NCBI GenBank assembly: GCA_022414725.1
Contig: CM039462.1
Span: 119,757,077-119,821,076, forward strand
Length of the DNA: 64,000 bases
DNA from: Microglena sp. YARC
Lineage: Eukaryota; Chlorophyta; Chlorophyceae; Chlamydomonadales; Chlamydomonadaceae
Direction of reading: 5' to 3'
The notes beneath the pieces were generated by a model. It was not told the origin of the DNA and made no database searches. It was given only the letters and a program-made list of their open reading frames with translations. Both the position numbers and the translations under genes were made by a program. This document shows positions 35,691 through 45,767 of this stretch, piece after piece. The first letter of the stretch is position 1, and each line of letters starts with the position of its first letter.

Positions 35691-37071
35691 CCATAGACTT
35701 CCTCACGACGTAGCCATGCTTCTTGTAGAACGCTCTCCTCTTGCCCGCCTGCCGTTCGAACAGTGAGAACTCGTCTACAACGTCGAATATCAGGGGCGTG
35801 CGCTCACGTTCGTCCGCCTTTTGCCGCAGGATCCGGCCGCAGCTCTGCTCGATGTCGCTCTTCGGAGACACCATGAAGAGCGTGTCCAGGCCCGGCACGT
35901 CCATGCCCTCTGCTGCGTACGCAAATGTGGCGCACATGACCTGTTTTGTCTCCGAGTCCGCGAGTGCAGCAGGCTTCATCCCGCCCCAGTAAAAGCCCGC
36001 GGTCACGCCCCCGGCCTCGACCGCGTCCTTGATGATGGTGAGTTGGCTCTTGCGATCGCTGAGCACTAGCACCTTGCGGCCTGCGTCCCTGGCAACGACG
36101 TCCAATATGGACCCCACGATCAGCTGCGTGCGCGGCTCGAACGCGCATATGTTGTTGATCATTTGCGACACGTTCGGCTTGCCGATGCCAATCATCTCCT
36201 CCTTGCAGTACCTCTCGTCCCTGTGGAAGAAGCGGTGTTGGACCACGTCGACCACGTCCTCTCGACGCTTCCCCTTGTACAAGACGTCCCCCAAGAAGTG
36301 GATGAAGGCCTTGGTCATGCCGTCCTTCCGCGTAACCGTGGCCGACAGGCCGAGCGAGTACTTGAAGTTGGTCTTGCTGAGAGCACGAGAGAACACCTCC
36401 GTGCCCACCCGGTGGCACTCGTCGATGATGAGCAGCCCCACGCCATCAAACACGTCTTCGCCGTACTCCATCATGCTCAGGCTCTGGAGGCTAGCGATCA
36501 CGATGTCCCTGCCTGCTACGTCCACAGTTTTGGCCTTGATGGTGCCCACCGACGCGCCGGGCAGGAACTGGGCGATACGCTCCTTCCACTGATTGAGCAG
36601 GAAGTCCTTGTGCACCACTATCAGGGTCTTCCTGCCCAGCACCGCGAGAAGGTGTAACGCGATCACGGTCTTCCCCGCTCCGCACGGGAGCGACAAGATG
36701 CCACCCATCCTCATCGGATCGTGCGCCGCCTCCAGGTAGGCGTTGACCGGTTGCATCTGCTCCTTTCGGAGCGAGCCGGTGAAGGCGATGTCGATCGGGG
36801 CGCCTTCCGGGATCGTCCTCCGTGCTGGCGCGCCGAACCTCTTCAACCCGAAATACTTGGGTACATAAATCTTGTTCGAGCTCTCCATGAACACCGGGAA
36901 GGGCGCAGGGCCACCGCCCGCGCTGCCCCCCGCCCCGGGGGCTGGGCCCATGGTACTCAACGGCGTCATGGTCAGCTCCTTCTTCAGAGCCGCTATCGCC
37001 CCCGGCGTCAGCGACGACTTCAGGATGCTGTACCCCCTCGACGACAACCCGGTGCTCGCCCGTGCATCCAT
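35620..37071 (-). CDS. SF2 DNA/RNA helicase, poxvirus A18-like
   Basis: A 483-codon frame from ATG at 37,071. It is a superfamily 2 helicase of the kind giant viruses use in transcription release and late gene expression. Motifs: Walker A LPCGAGKT (residues about 128-135), motif II DECH (217-220), motif III SAT (243-245), and motif VI QSCGRILRQK (about 424-433). Family length is near 450-500 residues. The last about 23 residues are encoded by host satellite DNA downstream of the break at 35,691, so the native C-terminus is missing or replaced, though all helicase motifs are present. A basic-adaptor gene lies 43 bp upstream on the same strand. Confidence 0.88.
   Translation of the reverse strand: MDARASTGLSSRGYSILKSSLTPGAIAALKKELTMTPLSTMGPAPGAGGSAGGGPAPFPVFMESSNKIYVPKYFGLKRFGAPARRTIPEGAPIDIAFTGSLRKEQMQPVNAYLEAAHDPMRMGGILSLPCGAGKTVIALHLLAVLGRKTLIVVHKDFLLNQWKERIAQFLPGASVGTIKAKTVDVAGRDIVIASLQSLSMMEYGEDVFDGVGLLIIDECHRVGTEVFSRALSKTNFKYSLGLSATVTRKDGMTKAFIHFLGDVLYKGKRREDVVDVVQHRFFHRDERYCKEEMIGIGKPNVSQMINNICAFEPRTQLIVGSILDVVARDAGRKVLVLSDRKSQLTIIKDAVEAGGVTAGFYWGGMKPAALADSETKQVMCATFAYAAEGMDVPGLDTLFMVSPKSDIEQSCGRILRQKADERERTPLIFDVVDEFSLFERQAGKRRAFYKKHGYVVRKSMASRKKMSYNWDILYDVSFFCDLK
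35686..35696. other. Satellite / viral DNA junction
   Basis: Left of about 35,691 the sequence is the short satellite; right of it is the 3' part of the viral helicase. Shared bases gggacgc blur the exact point by a few nucleotides. No target-site duplication or terminal repeat of viral type is visible on this side. The other end of the viral segment is beyond the window. Confidence 0.8.
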
Positions 37072-37114
37072 TATCGATAGCTCGTAGACAATGTCAACGT
37101 CTTATGTGGAAACA

Positions 37115-37312
37115 TTAGCACTTGACGGCATGCTTCTTCCCTTCGAACACGATGTACAGCCCCCCACGCTCCCCGACGTGCACCTTGGCCCCAGCCTTGA
37201 TCCGGTCCTTGATCGTCTTTGCAGGCTTTCCGGCCGGCTTCTTTCTCTTCGGGCGCACAGCTCCTCCTCCTACCGCGGGCGCTCTGATCTCGGATGGGTA
37301 GTCTGCGGGCAT
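37115..37312 (-). CDS. Small basic protein, PBCV-type basic adaptor-like
   Basis: 65 residues, rich in Lys/Arg in the middle (PKRKKPAGKPAK). It ends in VHVGERGGLYIVFEGKKHAV, which resembles the short basic adaptor domain (G-x-R-G-G-x-Y-x...G-K-K) found alone or at the ends of chlorovirus proteins. Such domains are thought to tether proteins to DNA or virion parts. An 11-mer GGATATTTTTT lies 25 nt upstream of the ATG, at the same spacing as before the gene at 63,765. Confidence 0.6.
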   Translation of the reverse strand: MPADYPSEIRAPAVGGGAVRPKRKKPAGKPAKTIKDRIKAGAKVHVGERGGLYIVFEGKKHAVKC

Positions 37313-37337
37313 GGTTGTTTCTTAACACAACACGAGG

Positions 37338-37348
37338 AAAAAATATCC
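37338..37348 (-). promoter_or_regulatory. GGATATTTTTT motif, candidate promoter
   Basis: This identical 11-mer occurs here on the minus strand and at 63,729-63,739 on the plus strand, each ending 25 nt before an ATG. A T-rich core at this distance would suit a viral promoter. It rests on two instances only. Confidence 0.4.
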
Positions 37349-37743
37349 GTCCCACTGATCAGGTGTTACCCTTTGAACTCCAGGAATAGTCCGTATGCAA
37401 CTACACTGGACCTATCGCAGAATCACAAGCCTCGTACCGGTATCTCAGGGTACCGCAAAGCGCGGTCCTTTTGTCCCTCCGCCTCCTTGTTCGTACGCTC
37501 CACCTCCAAGCCGATCTCCGTCGCGCCCCGCCTCCGACGCGCCTTCTGATGCGCTACCTCGAGGTGCTCCAACGTTGCCAATGCACGGGTCCAATGCACG
37601 TCGGTATACTAAACAGATGCGGAAAAAGCGACGCAGTAACGAACCGACTTGGTGATGGGTGCAGCTACGACATACTTTTGTGATGTCAGAAACTCCGTCG
37701 CATCAAATGACGTGCTTCAGAGGCATCTGAAGCAAGCTGCAGG

Positions 37744-38392
37744 GTGTCTGTGTCTTTGACGACGATTCGTCGCATAATACGAGACCTACGATTTTCTAGG
37801 AAGCGACTGTCGAACAAAGTCCTTGGCTCTGTGTGCGACGATCAGATTGTCGATTTCAAGAAACGCAGTGATGCGTTGGTGACAAGTGAAACGTCGGTCG
37901 TCTCCTTGGATGAATGCAGTTTTTTGGAGAAAGTGCAGCCGTTGTATGGGTATTCCCGAATCGGGTCGCCATGCAAGTTACGAAGCAAGAAAGGTGGCTG
38001 GGTGACCCATTCGCTGGTCCTTGGCATTGCAAAGGATGGAACGTCGCACCACATGCTTGTCCGGGGTTCTGTTACGCGAGAAATGTTTGGAGAGTTTTGC
38101 TCGACATGCAGTATCCTCCAGGGACGGCCATCTTGTTGGACAACAGGGAGAAGTATTTGATGCGAAAGGTTACGTTCCATTGTTTTTGAGTCCCTATTCT
38201 CCAGACTTTCAACCAGTTGAGTTGGCGTTTTCAAAAATCAAAGGGGCGTTTCGGAGGTTGTGGCCTTGGGAGTCGATCGAGAGATGCACATCGTGCCTGA
38301 CTGAAACTGACGTTTACGGCTTCTTCAAGCATGCGAATAGCATGTTGAACAGTCGATGCACTCAGTTGGGTAACGGTAGTGGTGTTCCATAA
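37744..38392 (+). pseudogene. IS630/Tc1-mariner-type transposase, frameshifted
   Basis: Pieces in three frames give one DDE transposase. 37,744 onward has VVSLDECSF (first Asp) and YGYSRIG. A second frame carries PPGTAILLDN (second Asp, about 38,115-38,145). A third has LSPYSPDFQPVELAFSKIKG (the Glu region, about 38,190-38,250). At least two frameshifts make it dead. A proline-rich frame at 37,395-37,655 may be its damaged start. It sits between two minus-strand viral genes. Short matching ends (gttaccc near 37,366 and gggtaac near 38,367) are possible inverted repeats but too short to rely on. Confidence 0.8.
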
Positions 38393-38421
38393 TATCTGGC
38401 GTTGAGAGTAGTGCTGGGAAC

Positions 38422-38441
38422 TGACGGTTCGAGTACCGTCA
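38422..38441 (-). terminator. Hairpin overlapping the poly(A) polymerase stop codon
   Basis: TGACGGT, a 6-nt loop, then ACCGTCA: a perfect 7-bp stem whose right arm contains the minus-strand TGA stop. Palindromes at gene ends mark mRNA 3' ends in several giant-virus families, so this may do the same. Confidence 0.5.
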
Positions 38442-39809
38442 AACACGCGATCCTCCGCGGCGGCGGCGCAGCTTGGGCTTCTTCCCGCCGACAGGGCTCC
38501 CGTCCACCTCGGGGAACGTGCGGTGGGCCGTCGAGGGCCCGTTCTTCGGGTCGAACTTGAGCCACGCCGATTCCCTGCGACCGTGCTGCGCCAGCCGCTG
38601 GTCCGTCATCAACATGTGGACGCGCAGGGGGGAGAGAGTCGCGCCCACGAACTCCATGCCGAAGTCGCGGAACATCCCCTGGTCCATGACGGTCTGGCCA
38701 CCGTCCTCTAAGTGCGCCGTGCGTGCGGCACACATCTCGGACGCCATCCACTGGTAGGCGTCGGCCCTGCCTGGCTCGCCATTGACGCGGGCCAGGAACG
38801 CGCACGACAGGGCCATCGCAACCGCGTACGACACCCCGGCGATGCGCATGCCGTCACTCGCCCTCCCGCCCATCGGGACGGCACGATGTGCCGAGTCGAA
38901 GACGGTGGCCACGGCTGTGCCGTCCACCGTAATCACCGTGTGCCGGCCCAGTAGGTCGAGCAACGGGTTGAACACGGTAAACTCCACTGCCGCCTCTGGA
39001 AACGACAGCGCCAGGTTCGCCCACAGGGCAACGTGGTCTGTGTCATACTCCACCGATACGACCGCGATGTGGCCGTCACCTCCTGCGGTTCGCGGTGAGA
39101 AGTGCTGCAGCGCCGCCATTCCTACTGCGACGCAGGTCTGCCTTGCTGCTAGCCAGGCACGCACGGGCTGTGCTGCTGCCGTCGGCTCTTTGGCCACTGC
39201 AATGGCTATGCCCGCAGCCAGCGGAAACAGCCGCTGGAGCAAGTACAATCTCGGGAACATACGGTCCAAACGCCAGTGCGAAGTGAAGGGGTCGCACAGC
39301 ATCCGGAGGTGGTCGATCATAGCAAACGACGGCTCAACGACCTGGATCCCGGTGGCCGGATCCAGGCGTGTGGGAATGGCCGCAAACACCCTGGGTGGAA
39401 CAAACGTGATGTCGCACATGCGCACGAATTCCACGCTGATCGTGAACGTGTTGTGGTGTACCGCCTCCTTGCCTTGCACGTAGTCGTGGCCTTCCGCGTG
39501 CAGGCGACGGCAGATCTCCACTACGTCACCGAGCGGATCGGGTGAGTAGAACCCGACGTCGGGAATGGCGTCTTTGCCGTATATCGCGTCCGTCGGTGAC
39601 ACAGATGCCACGGCCGAGTTCAGGGCAAAGCCACCGTATATCGTGCGCCTCCTGGCCGCCACCAGCTCCAAGATCGTGGCAAGTACGGCCTGACGTTGTA
39701 CGGGTCGGGGCTCCACGTCCCGCAGCCGCATAATCTCCCCCTCCTGCATCAGGCGTGGCAATGCGGCCGTCACAGCATCCGCATCACGTTGTGAGAGCAG
39801 GGCGACCAT
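38439..39809 (-). CDS. Poly(A) polymerase catalytic subunit, giant-virus type
   Basis: About 456 residues from the ATG at 39,809. An in-frame ATG at 39,833 also exists; the inner one is preferred because it lies 55 nt from the TTGTCTAACC element, as in a neighbour gene. It shows the nucleotidyltransferase signature of NCLDV poly(A) polymerases: IYGGFALNSAV (GG near 59-60), then IPDVGFYSPDP with the metal-binding acidic region, EAVHHNTFTISVEF, and CDITFVPPRVF. It would add poly(A) tails to viral mRNA in the cytoplasm. The C-terminus is basic (KLRRRRGG). Confidence 0.85.
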   Translation of the reverse strand: MVALLSQRDADAVTAALPRLMQEGEIMRLRDVEPRPVQRQAVLATILELVAARRRTIYGGFALNSAVASVSPTDAIYGKDAIPDVGFYSPDPLGDVVEICRRLHAEGHDYVQGKEAVHHNTFTISVEFVRMCDITFVPPRVFAAIPTRLDPATGIQVVEPSFAMIDHLRMLCDPFTSHWRLDRMFPRLYLLQRLFPLAAGIAIAVAKEPTAAAQPVRAWLAARQTCVAVGMAALQHFSPRTAGGDGHIAVVSVEYDTDHVALWANLALSFPEAAVEFTVFNPLLDLLGRHTVITVDGTAVATVFDSAHRAVPMGGRASDGMRIAGVSYAVAMALSCAFLARVNGEPGRADAYQWMASEMCAARTAHLEDGGQTVMDQGMFRDFGMEFVGATLSPLRVHMLMTDQRLAQHGRRESAWLKFDPKNGPSTAHRTFPEVDGSPVGGKKPKLRRRRGGSRV

Positions 39810-39864
39810 CCTGTATGTACACCACCCTAACATCCCTTAAGCCTGCACATCCGCATTTACCCTT

Positions 39865-39884
39865 TGGGTTAGACAAAGTCCACC
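39865..39884 (-). promoter_or_regulatory. TTGTCTAACCC element upstream of poly(A) polymerase
   Basis: GGTGGACTTTGTCTAACCCA on the minus strand is identical over 20 nt to the copy upstream of the repeat-protein gene (47,907-47,926). The distance to the chosen ATG is 55 nt here and 57 nt there. Confidence 0.6.
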
Positions 39885-40013
39885 CAGGAGGATGCGAATT
39901 TTCTTAGCCCTTACCCCCCCCCCGTATGTTTTCTCGTCACAGTAACAAACATTACTGGTAATACCAGCAACCGCCCGAGTTTTTCCTTGCATGGCTTCTG
40001 GTCATCCCCATCA

Positions 40014-43000
40014 TCAGCGCACCAACGAGCAGGCAGCCATCGCAGCAAACGCCACCACCGTCTTCGTGTCCGCAGAGCGGACGTACCTCGCATTGAGCAT
40101 CGATGCCACCCTGTCCAGCGTGAGGACAGCATCATCCGAAGACGCGCTCGGCCCACACGACGCCAACGCCGCATCTATGGCGGCCGTCAGCGGATCCGCA
40201 CCTCCCTGCGGCTTCGTGGCATCAAACCCCTCCTGCGTGCTGCCTTCTGCCACCGACACGTATACGACGGACACCGCGGTTAATGCGATGGCCAGCAGGA
40301 GCCAGTTCGGCCGCTTACACGCATACACGAACCGCAAGACCATGGACCGGGGATCCTCTTTATTGCCAACACCAGATTCAGATCCAGATTCCGATCCAGA
40401 TTCCGAGCCAGATTCCGATCCAGATTCAGAGCCAGATTCAGGACCAGATTCAGAGCCAGATTCAGAGCCAGATTCAGAGCCAGATTCTTTTTCTGTTTCC
40501 GATCCTGATTCTGATTCAGAGGCATCGTCACGGCTCGAGCTGTGCGGCAAGACCGTCAGCCCGGCATCCTCATCCGGCAAAAGCACGATTTCCCCGAGGG
40601 AAGGTAATATGGTGGCCCCAAAGGCGTCATAGTCATCATCATCTGTCTGGCGAGGCAGAATCGTCAGCCCGGCATCCGGCATCAACACGATCTTCCCAAT
40701 GGAAGGTAATATGGTGGTCCCAAATGCATCGCCGTCGTCATGATACATCTGGTGCGGCAGAACCGTCAGCCCGGCATCGTCCTCCGGCAACAATACGATC
40801 TGCCCCGAGGTGGGCAGCATGGTAGTCCCCAGGAAGGCTCCCTCTTCGACCTTGAGCTGCGGCATGACCGTCAGCCCGATGTCTGGTTTCAACACCATAT
40901 CTGGAAGAAAGACCACACCCCCGTATTCGGCAGTGCCCTCCTGTACAGGCAGCACGACCGACGCCCACACACCAATATCTAGCACGTCGTCGTGATCGGG
41001 CAACATGGTTATTGCCACTGCCGCAGGACCCGGCAGTGCCGTCACCACTTCTACATCTGGCACGTCTGGTAGGAGCCCCTCGACCACAAACCTATTCTTC
41101 GTTGTGGAATCCTTAGGCAGGGTTCCCACCACCTCAATCCGCTTCTTCTTCACTGCCGCAGGACCCGGCAGACCCGGCAGGGCCGTCACCAATTCTACAT
41201 CCGGCACGTCTGGTAGGAGCTCCTCGACAACAAACCCGTGCTTCCTTGTGAGATCATTAGGCAGGGTTCCCACCACCTCGATCCGCTTCTTCTTCTCTGC
41301 CGCAGGACCCGGCAGACCCGGCAGGGCCGTCACGGCAGCCTCAACTCCGTCTTCCACATCCGGCACGTCTGGCAAGAGCCCCTCGACAACAAACCCGTGC
41401 TTCCTTGTGAGATCCTTAGGCAGGGTCCCCGCCACCTCGATCCGCTTCTTCTTCTCTGCCGCAGGACCTGGCAGACCCGGCAGGGCCGTCACGGCAGCCT
41501 CAACTCCGTCTTCTACACCCGGCACGTCTGGCAAGAGCCCCTCTACCACAAACCCGTGCTTCCTTGTGAGATCCGTAGGCAGGGTCCCCACCACCTCGAT
41601 CCGCTTCTTCTTCTCTGCCGCAGGACCCGGCAGACCCGGCAGGGCCGTCACGGCAGCTTCTGCTCCGTCTTCTACATCCGGCACGTCTGGCAAGAGCCCC
41701 TCTACCACAAACCCGCGCTTCCTTGTGAGATCCGTAGGCAGGGTTCCCACCACCTCGATCCGCTTCTTCTTCTCTGCCGCAGGACCCGGCAGACCCGGCA
41801 GGGCCGTCACGGCAGCTTCTGCTCCTTCTTCTGCATCAGTCACGTCTGGTAGGAGCCCCTCGACCACAAACCCGTGTTTCGTTGTGCGATTTTTAGGCAG
41901 GGTTCCCACCACCTCGATCCGCTTCTTCTCTACCAAAGGACCCGGCCGACGAGGCAGTGCCGTCACAGCTTCTGCTCCTTCTTCTGCATCCGTCGGGTCT
42001 GGTAAGAGCCCATCGACGACAAACCGGGTTCCCACCACCCCGATCCGTCTCTTCTCTGCCGCAGGACCCGGCAGACCCGGCAGTGCCGTCACAGCTTCTG
42101 CTCCTTCTTCTGCATCCGTCGCGTCTGGTAAGAGCCCATCGACGACAAACCCATGCTTTGTCGAGGGATCTTTAGGCAGGTTTCCCACCACCTCGATCCG
42201 CTTCTTCTCTGACAAAGGACTCGGCCGACCCGGCAGAGCCGTCACAGCAGCCTCAGCTCCATCTTCTACTTCCGGAACCCCTAGTAGGAGGCCCTCGACG
42301 ACCAATCCGAGCTTCGTTGCGGGATTCTTGGGCAGGGTTCCAACCACCTCGATCCGCTTGTTCTCTGGCAAAGGGTCCGCATCTGGTAGGATCCCATCCA
42401 CGATTAACACGTGCTCCATGGCGGGATCCTTGGGCAGACCCGGCAGGGCCGTCACCGTCTTTGCTCCTTCTTCTGCATCCGGCACGTCCGATAGGAGCCC
42501 CTCAACCACGAACCCGTGCTTCGTTTCGGGATCCTTGGGTAGGGTTCCCACCACCTCGATCAGCTTCTCTGGGTCCGCCTCTGCTCCTGCATCTGGTAGG
42601 ATCCCATCCACGATTAACCCGTGCTCCATCGCGTGATCCTTGGGCAGACCCGGCAGGGCCGTCACCGCCGCCTTTGCTCCTTCTTCTGCATCCGGCACGT
42701 CCGATAGGAGCCCCTCAACCACGAACCCGTGCTTCGTTTCGGGATCCTTGGGTAGGGTTCCCACCACCTCGATCAGCTTCTCTGGGTCCGCCTCTGCTCC
42801 TGCATCTGGTAGGATCCCATCCACGATTAACCCGTGCTCCATCGCGGGATCCTTGGGCAGGGCCGTCACCGCCTTTTCACCAGGCACGTCTGGTACGAGC
42901 CCCTCGACGACCAACCCGTGCTTTGTTGTGTGATCCTTGGGCAGGGTTCCCACAACCTCGATCCGTTTCTTCTCTGCGTCAGTGTCAGCGCCCGCATCCG

Positions 43001-44507
43001 GTAGGAGCCCATCGACGACGTACCCATGCTTTGTTGCCGTGTCCTTTGGCAGGGTTCCCACCACATCGATCGTTTCTTGGCTCGATACAACGGGCAGGGC
43101 CGTTACCGCATCTGAGCCTACGTCATTCGCAGATAGGAGCCCATCGACGACGAATCCGCGCTTTGTTGAGTCCTTAGGCAGGGTTCCGACCAACTCGATG
43201 CGTTTCGTTTCAGACGGAAGGGCGACCACCACTCGCCCATCTGACGCGTTTGGAAGTGTGCCGTCTACGGTGATACTGACATCAGGCAGGGCTATCGGAA
43301 GCGACCCATCGACTGTGATCGACTTTGGCTCGTCGGGCGAGGGACCCGACGCATCTGGAAGGGCACCGTCTATGGTGATACTGACCTCGGCCGTGTCCGC
43401 AGGTGGAAGCGGAAGCGATCCATCGACGGTGATGCCCGGCTTGTCCGACTCGTTGGGCATTGCTCCATGTACGGTGATCCCGTGTGCGGGGTTCTCCGGC
43501 AAAACAACAACCGACACGTTGCCGATGGGAGTCGATGGGTCAGGAAGCACCAATGCTATGTCCTCGTCATGTTTGCACACCACAGTTTTGATGTACTTCA
43601 CGTTGCATTTGTCGTCGACCTGGATGATGTGTATCTCCTCGTCTTCAGGCGGGCAGTTTCGTGGGAACAATGATTGCAAAACGTTCACCGTGCGATATGG
43701 CTCTGCTTGCTTTGCCGTTGGGGGTACGAACTCAACAGGTGGTGTAGTGATTGTAGGCTGGCACCCTATATACACTGGCCCGTAAATAGGGCCGGTATTG
43801 TAGATGATGCAACTGTTCCCGGCCCTAAAGGGGACGCATTCGGGATCCAACTTTGGCAAAACTATATGTGCGACATCACATTGTTGCGGTTCGTTCAACC
43901 GTACGGCCAGGGTCTCCCCTGTTACATGATCACGCGTCGGCGTCGTGCGCAGTAGCATGGCCAGCCTCTCAGCATCTTCGTCCTCCATTGGCGGGCGGTT
44001 GTCTGAGGTCGAGGTTGTTGCAGCTCTCGGTGGCAACGTTCCTTGTTCTTTGCTCAACAACACGGCAAGCCTCTCGCTGGCTACGGGATGGGCTGCATTT
44101 GATAATGGCAGCGCGCCTTCTTTGCCCAACAGCATGGTAAGCCCCTCACTGGTTGATGCGTTCGACGGTGGTGTTATGGTTGCTTCTTCTTTGCTCAACA
44201 GCACGCCAAGCCTCTTGTCGCTGGCTGCTGGGTGGTCTTCAGTTGACGGTGTCGTAGATTTTGATGTTGACGGTGCTTCTTCTTCCTCGCTCAACAACAC
44301 GGCAAGCCTCTCGCTGGCTACGGGATGGGCTGCATTTGATAATGGCAGCACGCCTTCTTTGCCCAACAGCATGGTAAGCCCCTCACTGGTTGATGCGTTC
44401 GACGGTGGTGTTATGGTTGCTTCTTCTTTGCTCAACAGCATGGTAAGCCCCTCACTGGTTGATGCGTTCGACGGTGGCGATGTTCCTTCGCCACCATCAT
44501 TTTTTTT
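40014..44507 (-). pseudogene. Repeat-rich protein, C-terminal segment (about 1,475 codons from first ATG)
   Basis: A huge open frame; its first ATG is at 44,441 but the frame is open up to the TAA at 44,508. It has N-terminal repeats of RLAVLLSKE type, then ITVDGSLP-type short repeats, then 14 units of about 36-70 residues built on IEVVGTLPKD...KHGFVVEGLLPDVPD...VTALPGLPG, then TVLP/TILP units. A Glu-Ser-Gly tract, one TM segment near the C-terminus and a juxtamembrane QEGF follow. The function is unknown; a membrane-anchored repetitive fibre is a fair guess. It is in the same frame as the two segments upstream, so it is probably the 3' part of a broken gene. Confidence 0.7.
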
Positions 44508-45767
44508 TTAGAGTTCGTCGCTCAACAGCATGGCGAGCCTCTCTCTGGCTACCGACGTTGGTGCTGGTGGTGCTGGTGGTGGTGTTGAACGAAGAAGAAT
44601 TGCCAAAAACAACATCAACAACACTGAGTATACTGGTAGTATCTGTGCTGCTGTTGGTGTTGGTGGTTGTAACAGCACGGCAAGCCTCTCATGGGCCGCA
44701 GCATCTAACATTGAACCTGATGTCGGTGTCAGTGTTGGTGAGCCCAACAGCATGGCAAGCATCTTGCTGGCTACGGGATTGGCTGCAGCTAACGTTCGTG
44801 TTGGTAGTGTTGTTGTTGATGTGGTTGGTAATGTTGGTGATGTTGGTGATGTTGGTGATGTTGGTGATCCCAACAGCATGGCAAGCATCTCGCTGGCTGC
44901 GGGATTGGCTGCATCTAACGTTCGTGTTGGTAGTGTTGTAGTTGATGTGGTTGGTGATGTTGGTGATGTTGGTGATGTTGGTATTGTTGGTGATGTTGGT
45001 GATGTTGGTGATGTTGGTGATGTTGGTGATCCCAACAGCATGGCAAGCATCTCGCTGGCTACGGGATTGGCTGCATCTAACGTTCGTGTTGGTAGTGTTG
45101 TTGTTGATGTGGTTGGTGATGTTGGTAGTGTTGGTGATGTTGGTGAGCCCAACCGCATGGCAAGCATCTCGCTGGCTATCGGACGGGCTGTGTTCAACGT
45201 TGGAGCCAACAGCATGCCGAGCCTCTCATTGGTGGGTGTGCGGTCGTCAAACACTTCGCGTTGCAAGGTCAAAGTATTCTCTATGGATCCGACGTTGCGA
45301 TCAATTGACGCCAGTAACGTCATGATATCATTATTGTTGTCCAGTGCTGACGCATGCGGGATCACCACCCGAGCAAAAGCCTGCGGATCATCTGGCACAA
45401 CGTTTGTTTCCTGCGGAATAACATGTGGCAGAACTGCCGCTATGGTTTCTTTCGCGCGTGGAGAAATACCCTGTGGAGGAATCTGTGGCAGGCCAACATG
45501 CACCTCTGGAGTAATCTCAACTGGGCCCGGCGTAATCTCAACCGCTGTTGCCCCGTGAAGAACTACCGCGGTGGCTTCTTTTGCGCGAGGAAGAACCTGT
45601 GGCGGACAAACCGGAGCATTAGTAAACTGCTGCGTCTCTGCATTTGAAGCTACGGGTTCATCCTGAAGAACCTGTGACAGAACTACTGCGGTGGCTTCTT
45701 TTGCCAGAGGAACATGTGGCAGACGAACCGGAGGAGCCTGTGTTGTATCATCAGGATCCTGCTGCGT
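44508..45767 (-). pseudogene. Repeat-rich protein, middle segment
   Basis: Open from just after the TAG at 45,768-45,770 to the TAA at 44,508-44,510, and in the same frame as both neighbours. From the N side it carries KEATAVVLSxVL units continuing those of the upstream segment. Then come a short non-repetitive part (ASALDNNNDIMTLLASIDRN) and proline-threonine-serine linkers (SPTSPTSPT). ASEMLAMLLGS units merge into the RLAMLLS units of the downstream segment. The first ATG-like start is internal (about 45,503). Repeat continuity on both sides is the main evidence that the stops are secondary. Confidence 0.65.

Noticed and set aside
36029..36657. Plus-strand frames inside the helicase
   Set aside because: Antisense shadows of a well-supported minus-strand gene, explained by high GC.
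41005..42636. Plus-strand frame of 543 codons opposite the repeat protein
   Set aside because: A shadow of the minus-strand tandem repeats; the minus frame has the TM segment, the EGF motif and continuity with upstream segments.
44530..45558. Plus-strand Val-Gly-Asp repeat frame
   Set aside because: Antisense of the Ser-Pro-Thr linker repeats of the minus-strand gene; no independent support.
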